64,000 nt of DNA from Paenibacillus solanacearum (GTDB taxonomy: Bacteria > Bacillota > Bacilli > Paenibacillales > NBRC-103111): contig NZ_CAJVAS010000024.1 in the NCBI RefSeq assembly GCF_910593845.1, positions 1 to 64,000 of the forward strand, in the 5' to 3' direction. How positions within the stretch are numbered: the first letter of the stretch is position 1; each line of letters begins with the position of its first letter. Below are positions 8,600 through 18,390 of the stretch, piece after piece. The translations under genes and the position numbers were made by a program. Under the pieces are notes generated by a model that was not told the DNA's origin, did no database searches, and saw only the letters and a program-made list of their open reading frames with translations.

Positions 8600-10921
8600 A
8601 TGGCAACATGGTTACATAGCAAAGGCTTCCTCGCCATAATCGCAGGCACCGTCGGCCTGCAGTATGCAGCATCACTCATTTGGGACAAGCACCCCGTCCT
8701 GATTTTGATCGGGGAAACGATCCCTTTCGTGCTGTCCTTCTTCCTTCTCCGGCACGTCGCCGCTGCGCACAGCGCATATTACCGCTGGTTCTGGAACTTG
8801 TTGTCACTCGGCAGCGCTTGTTACACGCTGGCCATCGTCTCTTGGATCGCGCTTGATCTGATTTACGGTGTACAGACGCCCATTTTGAGCATCGGTGATA
8901 TATTCTGGAATTTGCAGAGCATTGCCTATGTGGGCGCGCTCGTCTCCTTGCTCATGCGCGATCGCAGCATCTACCGGAACATCCGCCTTTTGTTCGACAC
9001 GCTCATCCTCTTCCTCATTGTCGCGGCGGTCAGCTGGAAGTTTGTGATCCGCCCGCGCCTTGCCGATTTGTTCAGCACGACAACCTGGTGGGACGTCGCC
9101 ATTACCTCCTCGTATCCGTTCGCCGACTTGGCCCTGTTTGTGTGCCTGTTCATGATTTTTTACTCCAATCGCTTCCCGTATCGTAGGCAGGTCTTCCTAT
9201 GGATCGTTTTGGGATTTGCCGTCTTTATCCTCGGCGATATGTTCTACTTTTCAATGGTCGCCTTAGGCACATACGAGGTCGGCAGCTGGATCGACCTGCT
9301 GTACGGCGTGTCTGTACTGCTTTTCGTTTACGCAGGTAGACAAGCCGTTCAAACAAAACCGGAGGAGATCCGAACAGACGAGGATGGTGCCGGCCCCAAA
9401 TTCAAATACCTGCTGCCTTACAGCGGCTTGATCGTGCTGCTGCTGCTCACGCTGCACCGAGTCCATTGGCGTTCCATCGATGTCATTCTCAGCACTGCTA
9501 TCGTCACTGTCGTCCTCATCGTCATCCGCCAAGTGACGGTGCTGCTTGAGAACGATACGCTGATGATGCGCCTGCGGCAAGCGCTCCGCCAAGCGGAATA
9601 TTTGGCGCTCTACGACCCGCTGTCCATGCTGCCGAACCGCCGTTCGTTCGAGCGCCGGACGACGGAAGCGATCACTCGGGCGAGCCGCTTAGGCGGCAAT
9701 GAACAGGCCTTTGCCGTCCTGTTTTTGGACCTCGACCGGTTTAAATACGTCAATGACAGCTATGGCCACGGCGTCGGGGATGAGCTCATCCAATCGGTTG
9801 CCGGCCGGCTGTCCTCGTTCGCGGATAACCGTTTTTTTGCATCGCGGATGGGAGGAGACGAATTTACGATATTGTACGCCGATGTGGCATCGGAGCAAGA
9901 ACTGCTCGAACTTTCCGGGCGTATCATCGAACAGATCGGCAAGCCGATTCGCATCGGGCAGCTCGAATTCCGAATGGCCGTCAGCATCGGTATATCCATG
10001 TACCCGCGAGACGGAACGACCGCTACGTCCCTGCTCAAACATGCGGATATCGCCTTGTATCAGGCCAAAGCGCTTGGCAGAGGACGGGCCGTCTTTTATT
10101 CCGAACGGTTAACGCAGGAATTGTCGCAGAAAATTGCGATGGATACGGAACTGCGCCGCGCCTTGGAGCAAGAAGAGCTGCTCCTGTATTACCAGCCCCA
10201 GATCGATGCCGTCAGCCAAGAGCTGGTCGGGGTCGAAGCGCTGATCCGTTGGAAGAAGCAGTCTGGCGTCATGGTTTCGCCCGCAGCGTTCATCCCGCTT
10301 GCCGAGGAAACCGGCCTGATCGTTCCGATCGGGCGATGGGTCATTCTCAACGCGTGCCGGCAGGCGAAGCAGTGGAAGGATGCGGGGGTACCGTTGTTCC
10401 ATATGTCGGTCAACGTCTCATTCCGGCAAATCAGCGAGCCGAATTTCGTCTGCAGTGTGGCCGACATCCTGGAAGAGACCGGGCTTCCGCCGGAAGAGCT
10501 CGTTCTCGAGATTACCGAGGGAACCGCCATTCAAGACGAGCAGGAGACGCTGCAGAAGCTCCTCGCGCTCAAACAGATGGGCGTGCGTATCTCGATGGAC
10601 GACTTTGGCACCGGCTACTCGTCCCTTGGCTATTTGAAGCTGTTTCAAGTTGAATTTCTCAAGATTGCGCAAACGTTTATTTATGAAGTTTCCGCCGATC
10701 CGGACAAGGCTTCAATCGTCAAAGCGATTCTCGCGATGGCCCGAAGCTTGAAGCTCACCGTGATTGCCGAGGGTGTGGAGACAGAGGAGCAGTACCGCTT
10801 CCTGATCGAACATGGCTGTGACTGGATTCAAGGCTATTACTTCCACAAGCCGCTATCGGCGGAAGATATGGGCCGCCTGTTTGCGGAGCAAGCGGTGATT
10901 GACTCGGGGCATGCGCGGTAA
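8600..10921 (+). CDS. Membrane GGDEF-EAL protein (cyclic-di-GMP turnover)
   Basis: I place the start at the ATG at 8600 because AAGGAGAG (8583-8590) fits it; a GTG at 8579 would contain that site. The 773 residues comprise about eight N-terminal membrane helices, a GGDEF domain with intact GGDEF at 418-422, and an EAL domain with E546-A-L, VNVS, LEITE, DDFGTGYSSL, AEGVE and QGYYF all present. The usual KID motif reads KIA (688-690); the aspartate is strongly conserved though the catalytic lysine remains. Both making and breaking of cyclic-di-GMP are possible. It may be co-transcribed with the hybrid kinase upstream and ends at a strong hairpin at 10986-11022. Confidence 0.9.
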   Translation: MATWLHSKGFLAIIAGTVGLQYAASLIWDKHPVLILIGETIPFVLSFFLLRHVAAAHSAYYRWFWNLLSLGSACYTLAIVSWIALDLIYGVQTPILSIGDIFWNLQSIAYVGALVSLLMRDRSIYRNIRLLFDTLILFLIVAAVSWKFVIRPRLADLFSTTTWWDVAITSSYPFADLALFVCLFMIFYSNRFPYRRQVFLWIVLGFAVFILGDMFYFSMVALGTYEVGSWIDLLYGVSVLLFVYAGRQAVQTKPEEIRTDEDGAGPKFKYLLPYSGLIVLLLLTLHRVHWRSIDVILSTAIVTVVLIVIRQVTVLLENDTLMMRLRQALRQAEYLALYDPLSMLPNRRSFERRTTEAITRASRLGGNEQAFAVLFLDLDRFKYVNDSYGHGVGDELIQSVAGRLSSFADNRFFASRMGGDEFTILYADVASEQELLELSGRIIEQIGKPIRIGQLEFRMAVSIGISMYPRDGTTATSLLKHADIALYQAKALGRGRAVFYSERLTQELSQKIAMDTELRRALEQEELLLYYQPQIDAVSQELVGVEALIRWKKQSGVMVSPAAFIPLAEETGLIVPIGRWVILNACRQAKQWKDAGVPLFHMSVNVSFRQISEPNFVCSVADILEETGLPPEELVLEITEGTAIQDEQETLQKLLALKQMGVRISMDDFGTGYSSLGYLKLFQVEFLKIAQTFIYEVSADPDKASIVKAILAMARSLKLTVIAEGVETEEQYRFLIEHGCDWIQGYYFHKPLSAEDMGRLFAEQAVIDSGHAR

Positions 10922-10985
10922 GGGGAGGCAATGAAATGTACCAGGCTCACAAGGCGGAGGAGCAAATTTCCACGCCAATAATACA

Positions 10986-11022
10986 AAGAACCCGCGGCAT
11001 TTCTAAGCTGCCGCGGGTTCTT
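10986..11022. terminator. Hairpin terminator between convergent genes
   Basis: AAGAACCCGCGGCA and TGCCGCGGGTTCTT form a perfect 14-bp stem. It lies between the GGDEF-EAL gene (+) and ptsH (-) and probably serves both. Confidence 0.8.
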
Positions 11023-11043
11023 CCTCATAGTCTATAGCTCCGT

Positions 11044-11307
11044 CTACTCTTCGTAAATCTTGGTCAGCATCGCGCCGAGCTCCTGCAATGCCTCTTCCTC
11101 GCGCTCGCCGTCCACTTCCAGCGTCACTTCGTCGCCCTTGGCCAGGCCCAGGGCGAGCAAGCCGAGCGAGCTTTTGCCGTTCATTTTTTTCGTTCCCTTG
11201 ATCAGCGTGACCTTGCAAGGGAATTGGGTCGCCGCATGCACGAACAGCTTCGTCGGGCGGGCATGAAACCCAGACGGATGAATAACGGTATACGTCTGCG
11301 ATAGCAT
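11044..11307 (-). CDS. ptsH: HPr phosphocarrier protein of the PTS
   Basis: The 87-residue product is HPr: H15 in GFHARPTK accepts phosphate from enzyme I, and S46 (NGKSSLG) is the regulatory serine that HPr kinase modifies in Firmicutes, so it can also serve CcpA control. The ATG at 11307 shares one base with the ptsI stop (TAATG) and is preceded by AAAGGAG, showing translational coupling. Last gene of the mannitol unit. A longer reading frame upstream exists but starts inside ptsI without a ribosome site. Confidence 0.9.
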   Translation of the reverse strand: MLSQTYTVIHPSGFHARPTKLFVHAATQFPCKVTLIKGTKKMNGKSSLGLLALGLAKGDEVTLEVDGEREEEALQELGAMLTKIYEE

Positions 11308-13025
11308 TATAGGTTGCTCCTTTGCTCTACAAATTGTTTGACCTCTTCCTGCGTTCCCATGGCAAGCGCCTGCTCCGACAGCGCCGCCCATTCCGTCTTG
11401 GACAGCCGGCTGACCAGCTCGCGTGCAGGCAGTACGGAACCGGCGCTCATGCTGAACTCGTTCAAGCCCATGCCAAGCAGAAGCGGAATCGCCGTCGGGT
11501 CTCCTGCCATCTCACCGCACATGCCGGTCCATATGCCCGCCCGATTGGCCGCTTTAATGACCATATCGACGAGCCTCAAGATGGCAGGATGATACGGCTG
11601 ATACAAATATGCGACCGATTCATTCATCCGGTCCGCGGCCATCGTGTACTGGATCAAATCGTTCGTGCCGATGCTGAAGAAGTCGACTTCCTTCGCCAAA
11701 TGATCGGCGCCCAGCGCCGCGGCCGGAATCTCGATCATCATGCCTACTTCGATCGAATCGGACACGGGCACGCCTTCCCGCTCCAGCTTCTCGCGCTCCT
11801 CTTCCAGCACCCGCTTCGCCTCGCGAAGCTCGCTCAGCACCGCGATCATCGGAAACATGATGTTCAGCCGTCCATGCACGCTCGCCCGCAGCAGCGCCCG
11901 CAGCTGGGTACGGAACAGGTCCTCCCGCTTCAAGCACAACCGCAGCGCGCGAAGCCCCAGGAACGGATTGCTTTCCTTGGGCAGCTCCAGATAAGGAAGC
12001 TCCTTGTCGCCGCCGATATCCAGCGTACGAATGACGACGCGCTTGCCGTCTAATTTCTCAAGCACATGCTTATACGTCTGATGCTGCTCTTCTTCCGAAG
12101 GGAACGAATTTCGCCCCATGTATAAAAACTCCGTGCGGAACAGTCCGACCCCGTCCGCGCCGTTCTCCAGCACCTTCGTCAAATCCTCGATGCTGCCGAT
12201 ATTGGCGGCCAGCTCGAGATGCGCTCCATCCGCCGTAACGGAAGGCTGCTGCGCGAGTCGCTTCAGCTCCGCCCGGCGCTCGTCGTATTGCCGTTTCTTC
12301 TCGCGGTACTCCGCCAGCACTTGCTCCGGCGGGTCGACGAACACGCGGCCCTCCGTCGCGTCGAGAATAACCGGCATGCCCTCCGCGATGGAAGCCGGCA
12401 GTGTGCCCGCGCCAACGACGGCCGGGAGCTCGAGCGAGCGCGCCATAATCGCGGAGTGCGACGTGCGGCTGCCGATTTCGGTCACGAACCCGCGAATGTA
12501 GTTCAGATCGAGCTGCGCAGTATCCGAAGGCGTCAAATCCTCGGCCAGGATGATCGTGTCCTCGGAAATACCGGACAAGGTTGCATACGGCTTGCCGGTC
12601 AAATGGCTCATAATCCGCCCGGATACGTCCTTCACATCGGCCGCGCGCTCGCGAACCATCTCGTTGTCGAGCTCCAGCAGCATCTCCACGACGCCCGACG
12701 TCACTTCGTACAACGCGTATTCTGCATTCAACCGCTCGCCTGCGATTTTATCGAATACCGCATCGACCAGATCAGGGTCTTCGAGAAGCAGCAGATGTGC
12801 TTCGAAAATTTCCGCTTTTTGCGCGCCCAGCTTCTGCTCCGTTAGGCGGCGGATGTTCTCGATCTCGCCTTTCGCCTTCTCGATCGCCTGCCGGAGACGC
12901 CCGGCTTCCGCCTCGGCATCGGCTGCGGTCTGCTTTTGCGGCGTATAGGATTGGTTGGCAAACCGGAACGCCTTGGCAATGGCGATTCCGGGGGATGCCG
13001 CAACACCGGTTAACGTAGTGGCCAT
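11307..13025 (-). CDS. ptsI: PTS enzyme I (PEP-protein phosphotransferase)
   Basis: The 572-residue protein has the length and order of enzyme I: N-terminal HPr-binding and swivelling part with the phospho-histidine in IGSRTSHSAIMAR (about residue 190), and a C-terminal PEP-binding barrel with VGLFRTEFLYM, EVGMMIEIPAA, FSIGTNDLIQYT and the catalytic cysteine in GMCGEMAGD. It passes phosphate from PEP to HPr. It lies 31 bases after mtlD and overlaps ptsH by one base, so general PTS genes sit inside the mannitol operon here. Confidence 0.95.
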   Translation of the reverse strand: MATTLTGVAASPGIAIAKAFRFANQSYTPQKQTAADAEAEAGRLRQAIEKAKGEIENIRRLTEQKLGAQKAEIFEAHLLLLEDPDLVDAVFDKIAGERLNAEYALYEVTSGVVEMLLELDNEMVRERAADVKDVSGRIMSHLTGKPYATLSGISEDTIILAEDLTPSDTAQLDLNYIRGFVTEIGSRTSHSAIMARSLELPAVVGAGTLPASIAEGMPVILDATEGRVFVDPPEQVLAEYREKKRQYDERRAELKRLAQQPSVTADGAHLELAANIGSIEDLTKVLENGADGVGLFRTEFLYMGRNSFPSEEEQHQTYKHVLEKLDGKRVVIRTLDIGGDKELPYLELPKESNPFLGLRALRLCLKREDLFRTQLRALLRASVHGRLNIMFPMIAVLSELREAKRVLEEEREKLEREGVPVSDSIEVGMMIEIPAAALGADHLAKEVDFFSIGTNDLIQYTMAADRMNESVAYLYQPYHPAILRLVDMVIKAANRAGIWTGMCGEMAGDPTAIPLLLGMGLNEFSMSAGSVLPARELVSRLSKTEWAALSEQALAMGTQEEVKQFVEQRSNL

Positions 13026-13056
13026 ACAGCATGCTCCTTTCTTGGCTTGGTTTAAC

Positions 13057-14211
13057 TTAGATGCATTGAGCGGCCATGCTGCCGTAGCTGTCCATAATCA
13101 AGCGATAGACCGGATGTCCCTCGTGAATTCCGGTATACTGCGTTATGGTTTGCTCTACGCCCTTGTCCCGAATCGACTGTTGAAGCTCGGCCGATTCGGG
13201 ATCGTCGGCATAATCGAAGTAAAGCGCCGCCGCCATCACTTTGGCCAGCTGGACAGGGGCAATCCCTAATTCATGGGCCTGCAGAGCCGGCTTCACCAGC
13301 CGGTCATTCGGCGACAGCTTGCGGATGGGCGAGCGCCCGACGCGCGTCACTTCGTCGATCAGCTGGTCGTTGCAGAAGCGCCCGATAATTTTATCGATAT
13401 AGCGGTCATGCTCCGCCGGATCAAAGCCGTATCTCGCGACCAGAACCGCCCCGGTTTCCTTGAGCGTCGCCTTCACTTCACCGGCAATCGCCTCATCGGC
13501 CATCGCCTGCTGAATCGTTTCGTATCCCTTCAGGCTGCCCAGATAGGCCGCCGTGCAATGTCCGGTATTGACCGTAAACAATTTGCGCTCGATGTACGGC
13601 AGCAAGTGCGGAACGTAATGGACGCCTTGGATTGGCCTGTACCCTTGCAGCATCGCCGATTCGTCAACGACCCATTCATAGAACGGCTCTACCGTCACCG
13701 CCAGCGGATCCTCGTGATGCTGCATCGGGACGATCCGGTCTACCGCCGCGTCGGGAAAAGCGATCACTTCGGCCGCTTGTGCCTTTACTGCTTCATCCAG
13801 GTGGGCGTACACCTGCTCTTTGAGCAGCGTGCTGCCCCCGATCGCGTTCTCGCAGGCGATAATATGTAGCGGTCCCGCGCCGCTTGCAATGCGTTTCTCA
13901 ATCCCGCGGGCAAGGCCTGCCGCGATATGCTTCAAGATATTGACGCCGACGGCCGTCGTGATCAAATCCGCCTCCGCCACCGCCGAAGCGACCGTGTCCG
14001 CCTCCGTCCCGTCAATCGCGGTGACGCCGTTCACCTGCAGCTGTTCCCGGTCCTGACTGGCCAGCGTCACCGTATATTCCCCGCGTATCTGCAGCTCGGA
14101 GACGACCGTCTTGTTCACATCGGAGAAAATCACCTCGTACCCGGACTGCGAGAGCAGCAATCCGATAAAACCCCGCCCGATATTCCCCGCTCCAAAATGT
14201 AATGCTTTCAT
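13057..14211 (-). CDS. mtlD: Mannitol-1-phosphate 5-dehydrogenase
   Basis: The 384-residue protein begins with the NAD-binding motif ALHFGAGNIGRGFIG and contains the long-chain polyol dehydrogenase signature (KLFTVNTGHCTAAYLG, around 210-225). It oxidises mannitol 1-phosphate to fructose 6-phosphate. Its ATG overlaps the mtlF stop by one base (TGATG), so it is translated in step with mtlF. Confidence 0.95.
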   Translation of the reverse strand: MKALHFGAGNIGRGFIGLLLSQSGYEVIFSDVNKTVVSELQIRGEYTVTLASQDREQLQVNGVTAIDGTEADTVASAVAEADLITTAVGVNILKHIAAGLARGIEKRIASGAGPLHIIACENAIGGSTLLKEQVYAHLDEAVKAQAAEVIAFPDAAVDRIVPMQHHEDPLAVTVEPFYEWVVDESAMLQGYRPIQGVHYVPHLLPYIERKLFTVNTGHCTAAYLGSLKGYETIQQAMADEAIAGEVKATLKETGAVLVARYGFDPAEHDRYIDKIIGRFCNDQLIDEVTRVGRSPIRKLSPNDRLVKPALQAHELGIAPVQLAKVMAAALYFDYADDPESAELQQSIRDKGVEQTITQYTGIHEGHPVYRLIMDSYGSMAAQCI

Positions 14212-14648
14212 CAGGCTTCCATCCCACTTTCGAAGATCGCGATCATTTCTTCCGGCGTCGACGCCTTCAATATTTGCTCCATATTGTCGTCATCGGAGCA
14301 AACCATCGCAACGTTCGTCAAAATGTCGAGATGGTCGTCGCCGACAGCCGCAATGCCGATGACCAGATGCGCAATATTGCCCTCGCCGAAGTCGACGCCC
14401 TCCGGAAGCTGCACAATCGACAGCCCCGTCGACTGAATGGAACCTTTCGATTCGCTCGTCCCATGAGGAATGGCAAGGCCCCCGCCCATATAGGTGGACA
14501 ACGAATTTTCCCGCTCGATCATGCTTTCCACATAGCTCGGGCCTACATGCCCCGCGCTCACGAGCAGTTGTCCAGCCATGCGCACCGCATCGAATTTATC
14601 CTTCGCCGTTGCATTCAATTTCACTTTATCCGCAGACAAAATACTCAC
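14211..14648 (-). CDS. mtlF: Mannitol-specific PTS enzyme IIA
   Basis: The 145-residue cytoplasmic protein matches EIIA-Mtl: the active-site histidine lies in GGLAIPHGTSESKG (near residue 63). It takes phosphate from HPr and gives it to the EIIB part of MtlA. Overlaps mtlR by four bases (ATGA) and mtlD by one. Confidence 0.95.
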   Translation of the reverse strand: MSILSADKVKLNATAKDKFDAVRMAGQLLVSAGHVGPSYVESMIERENSLSTYMGGGLAIPHGTSESKGSIQSTGLSIVQLPEGVDFGEGNIAHLVIGIAAVGDDHLDILTNVAMVCSDDDNMEQILKASTPEEMIAIFESGMEA

Positions 14649-16726
14649 TGTATCTCACTCGCTTCCATTTTTGTATTGAAGAATCGTTTCAAATGAACCG
14701 TAATATAGTTGCGAATTTCCGCTTCCTCGCCGGCTTCGAGCAAATCGATCATGTCCGCATCAAGCAGCATGGCGCTAATTTCGCTGAGTACCTCGAGAAT
14801 TTCCCGGGGCAGCGTGCGCGGCGCAAGCATTAACAGGAACTGGCTCAGGCGCGCCGGCGGTACCGTAGTGACCGTCAGCGGCGTCTCCAGCCGGTATAAC
14901 GAGAGGGACGATCGCGTAATTTCCCCGCTCCGGGTATGAAACAGAGCGACTTCGGTCCCCGGAATGATCTGGCTGCCGCTTTGCTCGCGCTGTACCAGCC
15001 GCTCCGCTACCAACGACGCGTCCGTCAGAACGCCCCTCGTTTCCTCATACCGGCAAGCCTCGTGCAGAATAAGAGGCAGCTCCCCGCTTAACTCGCCGAG
15101 CCGAATAACCTTGAACTGCGCCATCAGGCTAACCATCTCGTCGAGCGTCGTCTTCAAGCTTAATAACTGCTCGAACGCCGGCACCTCCGGCAGCCCCTGC
15201 CGTTCCGGAATGAACGTCTCTGTGCGTTTCCGGTTCAATACCGATTGTACGAATGATCGCAGCCGTTCGACTTCGCTTTCCATCAGAAGCGGACTTACTT
15301 TCATATATTGCCCCGGCTCTAATGGCAGGTCGACCGTAGAAATAATAAGGTCATACTTGTCTTTCTCCGTTCGCAACGCTTCATACCACGATACGCGCCC
15401 GACAATTTGAATTTGCGGGAGCTCCTTCTGCATCCGAATCTGCAGCAGCTTCGAGGAGCCGATTCCGCTCGAGCATACGAGAATGGCGCGTACATCCCGC
15501 CGCAGCTGCTTCAGCCGCTCCAGGGATGCTCCGAAATGCATCACGAGGAATCCAATCTCCTCGTCCGGCACCTCGATACCCGAGAGCACGCGGTCCGCCG
15601 CTTGGCGTACAATGCCGAATAGCGCGGCATAGTCCTTTTTAATCTGATCCAGCAGCGGATTGCGAATGTGATGTCCGTCGTTCAGCCGCGGCAGCGCATC
15701 CTTCATGTGGAAAAACAAGCCTTCGCGCAGCGACCGGTCACTGCCGTAGTCGACGCCCATCGCAACCTGTACGCCGTGGATCAGCGAGCGCACCTTGTCG
15801 GTGAGCGCCAAATCGTCCGCAGGCAGCAGCGACAAATCCTCCGCCTGGGCCGAGCGCAGCAGTCTCGATATATAAGCCGACTCCGCGGAAGACAAGGCCA
15901 GCCGCATTCGCTCCGATAATAATCCCGTCAGGTACACCGCATCGGGTTCGCGATGCGATACGAAGCTGCTCTCCTGCTCTGCCGTTTGATGCGCCTCCAT
16001 GGCCTTGCCCGCCTGTATGCGCCGCAGGGCGATAGACAGCCGGATTAACAATTCCGTATAGGAGTTCTCGCTTAACCCGCCGGCCCACGCTTCTTCCCAG
16101 CTCCATAAAATCGTCTCGACCGCTTCCATCTCCGATTTTCCCGCCAACTCGAATAACTGCCGATCGAGCGGGTGAGCCGGCTGCTTTTCCCGGGAGGCAA
16201 TCAACTCCGTATCGTCGATGCGCCACCGAATAAGGTGCCGGATCATATTGCGGAGCTGCTCCTCCGAACCGGAGAGCTCCACCCCGTAGCCTCTTCTGCG
16301 GGTCAAGACGGTCCCGAACTTGTACACGAAGCCGTCAAGCTCATCCAGATCGCTGCTTATCGTAGGAACGGTTACTTTCAATTCATGCGCCAGCGCGTAT
16401 AACTTGATCGGTTCGTCGCTTTCGAGCAGCAGACATAATACATAAAGCTGCCTTTCTTCCGGAGAGAACTCGACGCCTTCCGAGACGGCGACGAGCTGGG
16501 CAAGCCGCGCTAACGCGGATTCGTCTCCATGCAGCCGGATACCGGAGCCGGACTTCTTCAGCAGCTCGACTCCATGCTTCTGCAGGAAGTCCTCCACCGT
16601 CGCCAATTCACGGTGGACCGTTCTTGAGCTCACCTGTATTTCTTCTGCAATATGCGCCGCCGTCAGCTCTTGATCGCTCTGAAGCAGCAATTCGATGATT
16701 CGGCGGGTGCGGCTGGACATAGACAT
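14645..16726 (-). CDS. mtlR: Mannitol operon activator with PTS regulatory domains
   Basis: The 693 residues show the MtlR order: N-terminal winged helix (SSRTRRIIELLLQ, ELTAAHIAEEIQVSSRTVHREL), two PRD domains in the middle, an EIIB-like domain with the cysteine in AILVCSSGIGSSK, and a C-terminal EIIA-like domain. In Bacilli MtlR activates mtl promoters and is switched by HPr, EIIA and EIIB phosphorylation. AGGAAGG precedes the ATG. The likely target is the inverted repeat at 18391-18412. Confidence 0.92.
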   Translation of the reverse strand: MSMSSRTRRIIELLLQSDQELTAAHIAEEIQVSSRTVHRELATVEDFLQKHGVELLKKSGSGIRLHGDESALARLAQLVAVSEGVEFSPEERQLYVLCLLLESDEPIKLYALAHELKVTVPTISSDLDELDGFVYKFGTVLTRRRGYGVELSGSEEQLRNMIRHLIRWRIDDTELIASREKQPAHPLDRQLFELAGKSEMEAVETILWSWEEAWAGGLSENSYTELLIRLSIALRRIQAGKAMEAHQTAEQESSFVSHREPDAVYLTGLLSERMRLALSSAESAYISRLLRSAQAEDLSLLPADDLALTDKVRSLIHGVQVAMGVDYGSDRSLREGLFFHMKDALPRLNDGHHIRNPLLDQIKKDYAALFGIVRQAADRVLSGIEVPDEEIGFLVMHFGASLERLKQLRRDVRAILVCSSGIGSSKLLQIRMQKELPQIQIVGRVSWYEALRTEKDKYDLIISTVDLPLEPGQYMKVSPLLMESEVERLRSFVQSVLNRKRTETFIPERQGLPEVPAFEQLLSLKTTLDEMVSLMAQFKVIRLGELSGELPLILHEACRYEETRGVLTDASLVAERLVQREQSGSQIIPGTEVALFHTRSGEITRSSLSLYRLETPLTVTTVPPARLSQFLLMLAPRTLPREILEVLSEISAMLLDADMIDLLEAGEEAEIRNYITVHLKRFFNTKMEASEIQ

Positions 16727-16811
16727 TCGCCATAACCTTCCTATAACGATAGAATGGCCCTGACGCCGGAAACGAGGTTCCGGCGCCAGCAGCCTTGATT
16801 GAAAGGACGCT

Positions 16812-18278
16812 TTACGTGAGGCGATCTACCAATTTGTCATATTCCGGACTCTTCAAGAAGTTGTCGATCGAAATATGCTCGGCCTGTGGCGCCTGAAGCT
16901 TGGCGCGATCGGTTAGCGTCTTATGCGTGATGACGATATCGGCATCCGTGGGAATATCGCTGATCGCCGTATTGGTTACCGTAATCTCCGAACCGGACGC
17001 CTTCATTTTCTTACGAAGTACCGATGCGCCCATTGCGCTGGACCCCATCCCGGCATCGCAGGAAAAAACAATCTTATGCACGTTCGTCCGATCTTTGTGC
17101 ACCCCGCTGTCGCTGTCGGCGAGCCGATCGCTTGCTTCCGCAACGGCGGCAGCGGCTGCCGCTGGCGTGCCTGCGGCTTTCATTTGCTTCATCTTGGCCG
17201 AGGCCTGCTCCAGATCGCCGCTGTCTTCGGCGCTGCTCTTCGTCGTTTTCAGCAGCAAGGCAGCGATGGCGAACGAGACGATACCCGCAACGATCACGCC
17301 GCTGAGTGCCGGAAGCAGCCCGCCCTTGGGCGCCATGGCCATGTAAGCAAAGATGCTGCCTGGCGAAGGCGGAGCGACGAGGCCGGCGCCGAACAGCGTG
17401 AAGGTGAACGTGCCGGCTACGCCTCCCGCAATCGCGGCCAAGATGAGACGCGGGTTCATCAAGATGTACGGAAAGTAAATTTCGTGAATCCCGCCAAAAA
17501 AGTGGATGATCGCTGCGCCGGAAGCGGATTGCTTTGCCGTACCGCGGCCGGCAACCATGTAAGCGAGCAGAATGCCCAGTCCCGGGCCCGGATTGGACTC
17601 CAGCATGAACAAAATCGACTTGCCCGTTCTCGATGCCTCTTCCAGGGCGATCGGACTCAGTACCCCGTGGTTGATCGCGTTGTTGAGAAACAATATTTTG
17701 GCCGGCTCGATAATAATATTAGCGAGCGGAATCAAATTATGGTTGACCATAAACTGCACGCCGGAAGATAAAATTCGTGTCAGCTGCTCGATGAGCGGAC
17801 CGACCCCGGAATACGAAATCAAGGTAAGAATGGCGCCGATAATGCCGAGCGAGAAGTTGTTCACCAGCATTTCGAAGCCGGACTTGATTTTCCCTTCGAT
17901 CGATTTATCGAACTGCTTCAGCACCCATGCCGCCAGCGGACCGCAAATCATGGCCCCCAAGAACATCGGAATATCGGTACCGATAATAATACCCATCGTC
18001 ATCAACGCGCCAATCACGCCGCCGCGCTGCTTGTGCACCATTGTACCGCCAGTATACCCGATCAGCAGCGGAAGCAGGTAAGAAATCATGGGGCCGACGA
18101 GCTTGGCTAACGTTTCGTTCGGCAGCCATCCCGTAGGAATGAACAATGCCGTAATGATCCCCCATGCGATAAAAGCCCCTATATTGGGCATCACCATGCC
18201 GCTGAGAAAACGTCCAAATTTTTGGACGCCGACGCGAATTCCCCCAGACGAAGCGTTGTTGTTTGGCACCTGTTGCAT
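16812..18278 (-). CDS. mtlA: Mannitol-specific PTS enzyme IICB
   Basis: I use the ATG at 18278 (AGGAGG 7 bases before), giving 488 residues. Residues about 10-350 form the membrane EIIC transporter (GFEMLVNNFSLG, GPGLGILLAYM, HFFGGIHEIYFPYI). After an Ala-rich linker near 370-390 comes the EIIB domain with the phospho-cysteine in VFSCDAGMGSSAMG. It imports mannitol as mannitol 1-phosphate. First gene of the operon; a weak cre-like sequence (GAAAGCGATTTTC) lies just before the ribosome site. Confidence 0.95.
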   Translation of the reverse strand: MQQVPNNNASSGGIRVGVQKFGRFLSGMVMPNIGAFIAWGIITALFIPTGWLPNETLAKLVGPMISYLLPLLIGYTGGTMVHKQRGGVIGALMTMGIIIGTDIPMFLGAMICGPLAAWVLKQFDKSIEGKIKSGFEMLVNNFSLGIIGAILTLISYSGVGPLIEQLTRILSSGVQFMVNHNLIPLANIIIEPAKILFLNNAINHGVLSPIALEEASRTGKSILFMLESNPGPGLGILLAYMVAGRGTAKQSASGAAIIHFFGGIHEIYFPYILMNPRLILAAIAGGVAGTFTFTLFGAGLVAPPSPGSIFAYMAMAPKGGLLPALSGVIVAGIVSFAIAALLLKTTKSSAEDSGDLEQASAKMKQMKAAGTPAAAAAAVAEASDRLADSDSGVHKDRTNVHKIVFSCDAGMGSSAMGASVLRKKMKASGSEITVTNTAISDIPTDADIVITHKTLTDRAKLQAPQAEHISIDNFLKSPEYDKLVDRLT

Positions 18279-18390
18279 ATTGGGTTCCTCCTGTTTAGAA
18301 AATCGCTTTCTTTTTTTCGATCTGGCGAACCGGATCGATATCATCGTAAATCAATCCGGCCATTCGAAACAACAAAAGGAAAACTACGTT

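Noticed and set aside
18288..18306. cre-like sequence before mtlA
   Set aside because: It deviates from the CcpA consensus at several fixed positions; mentioned only in the mtlA entry.
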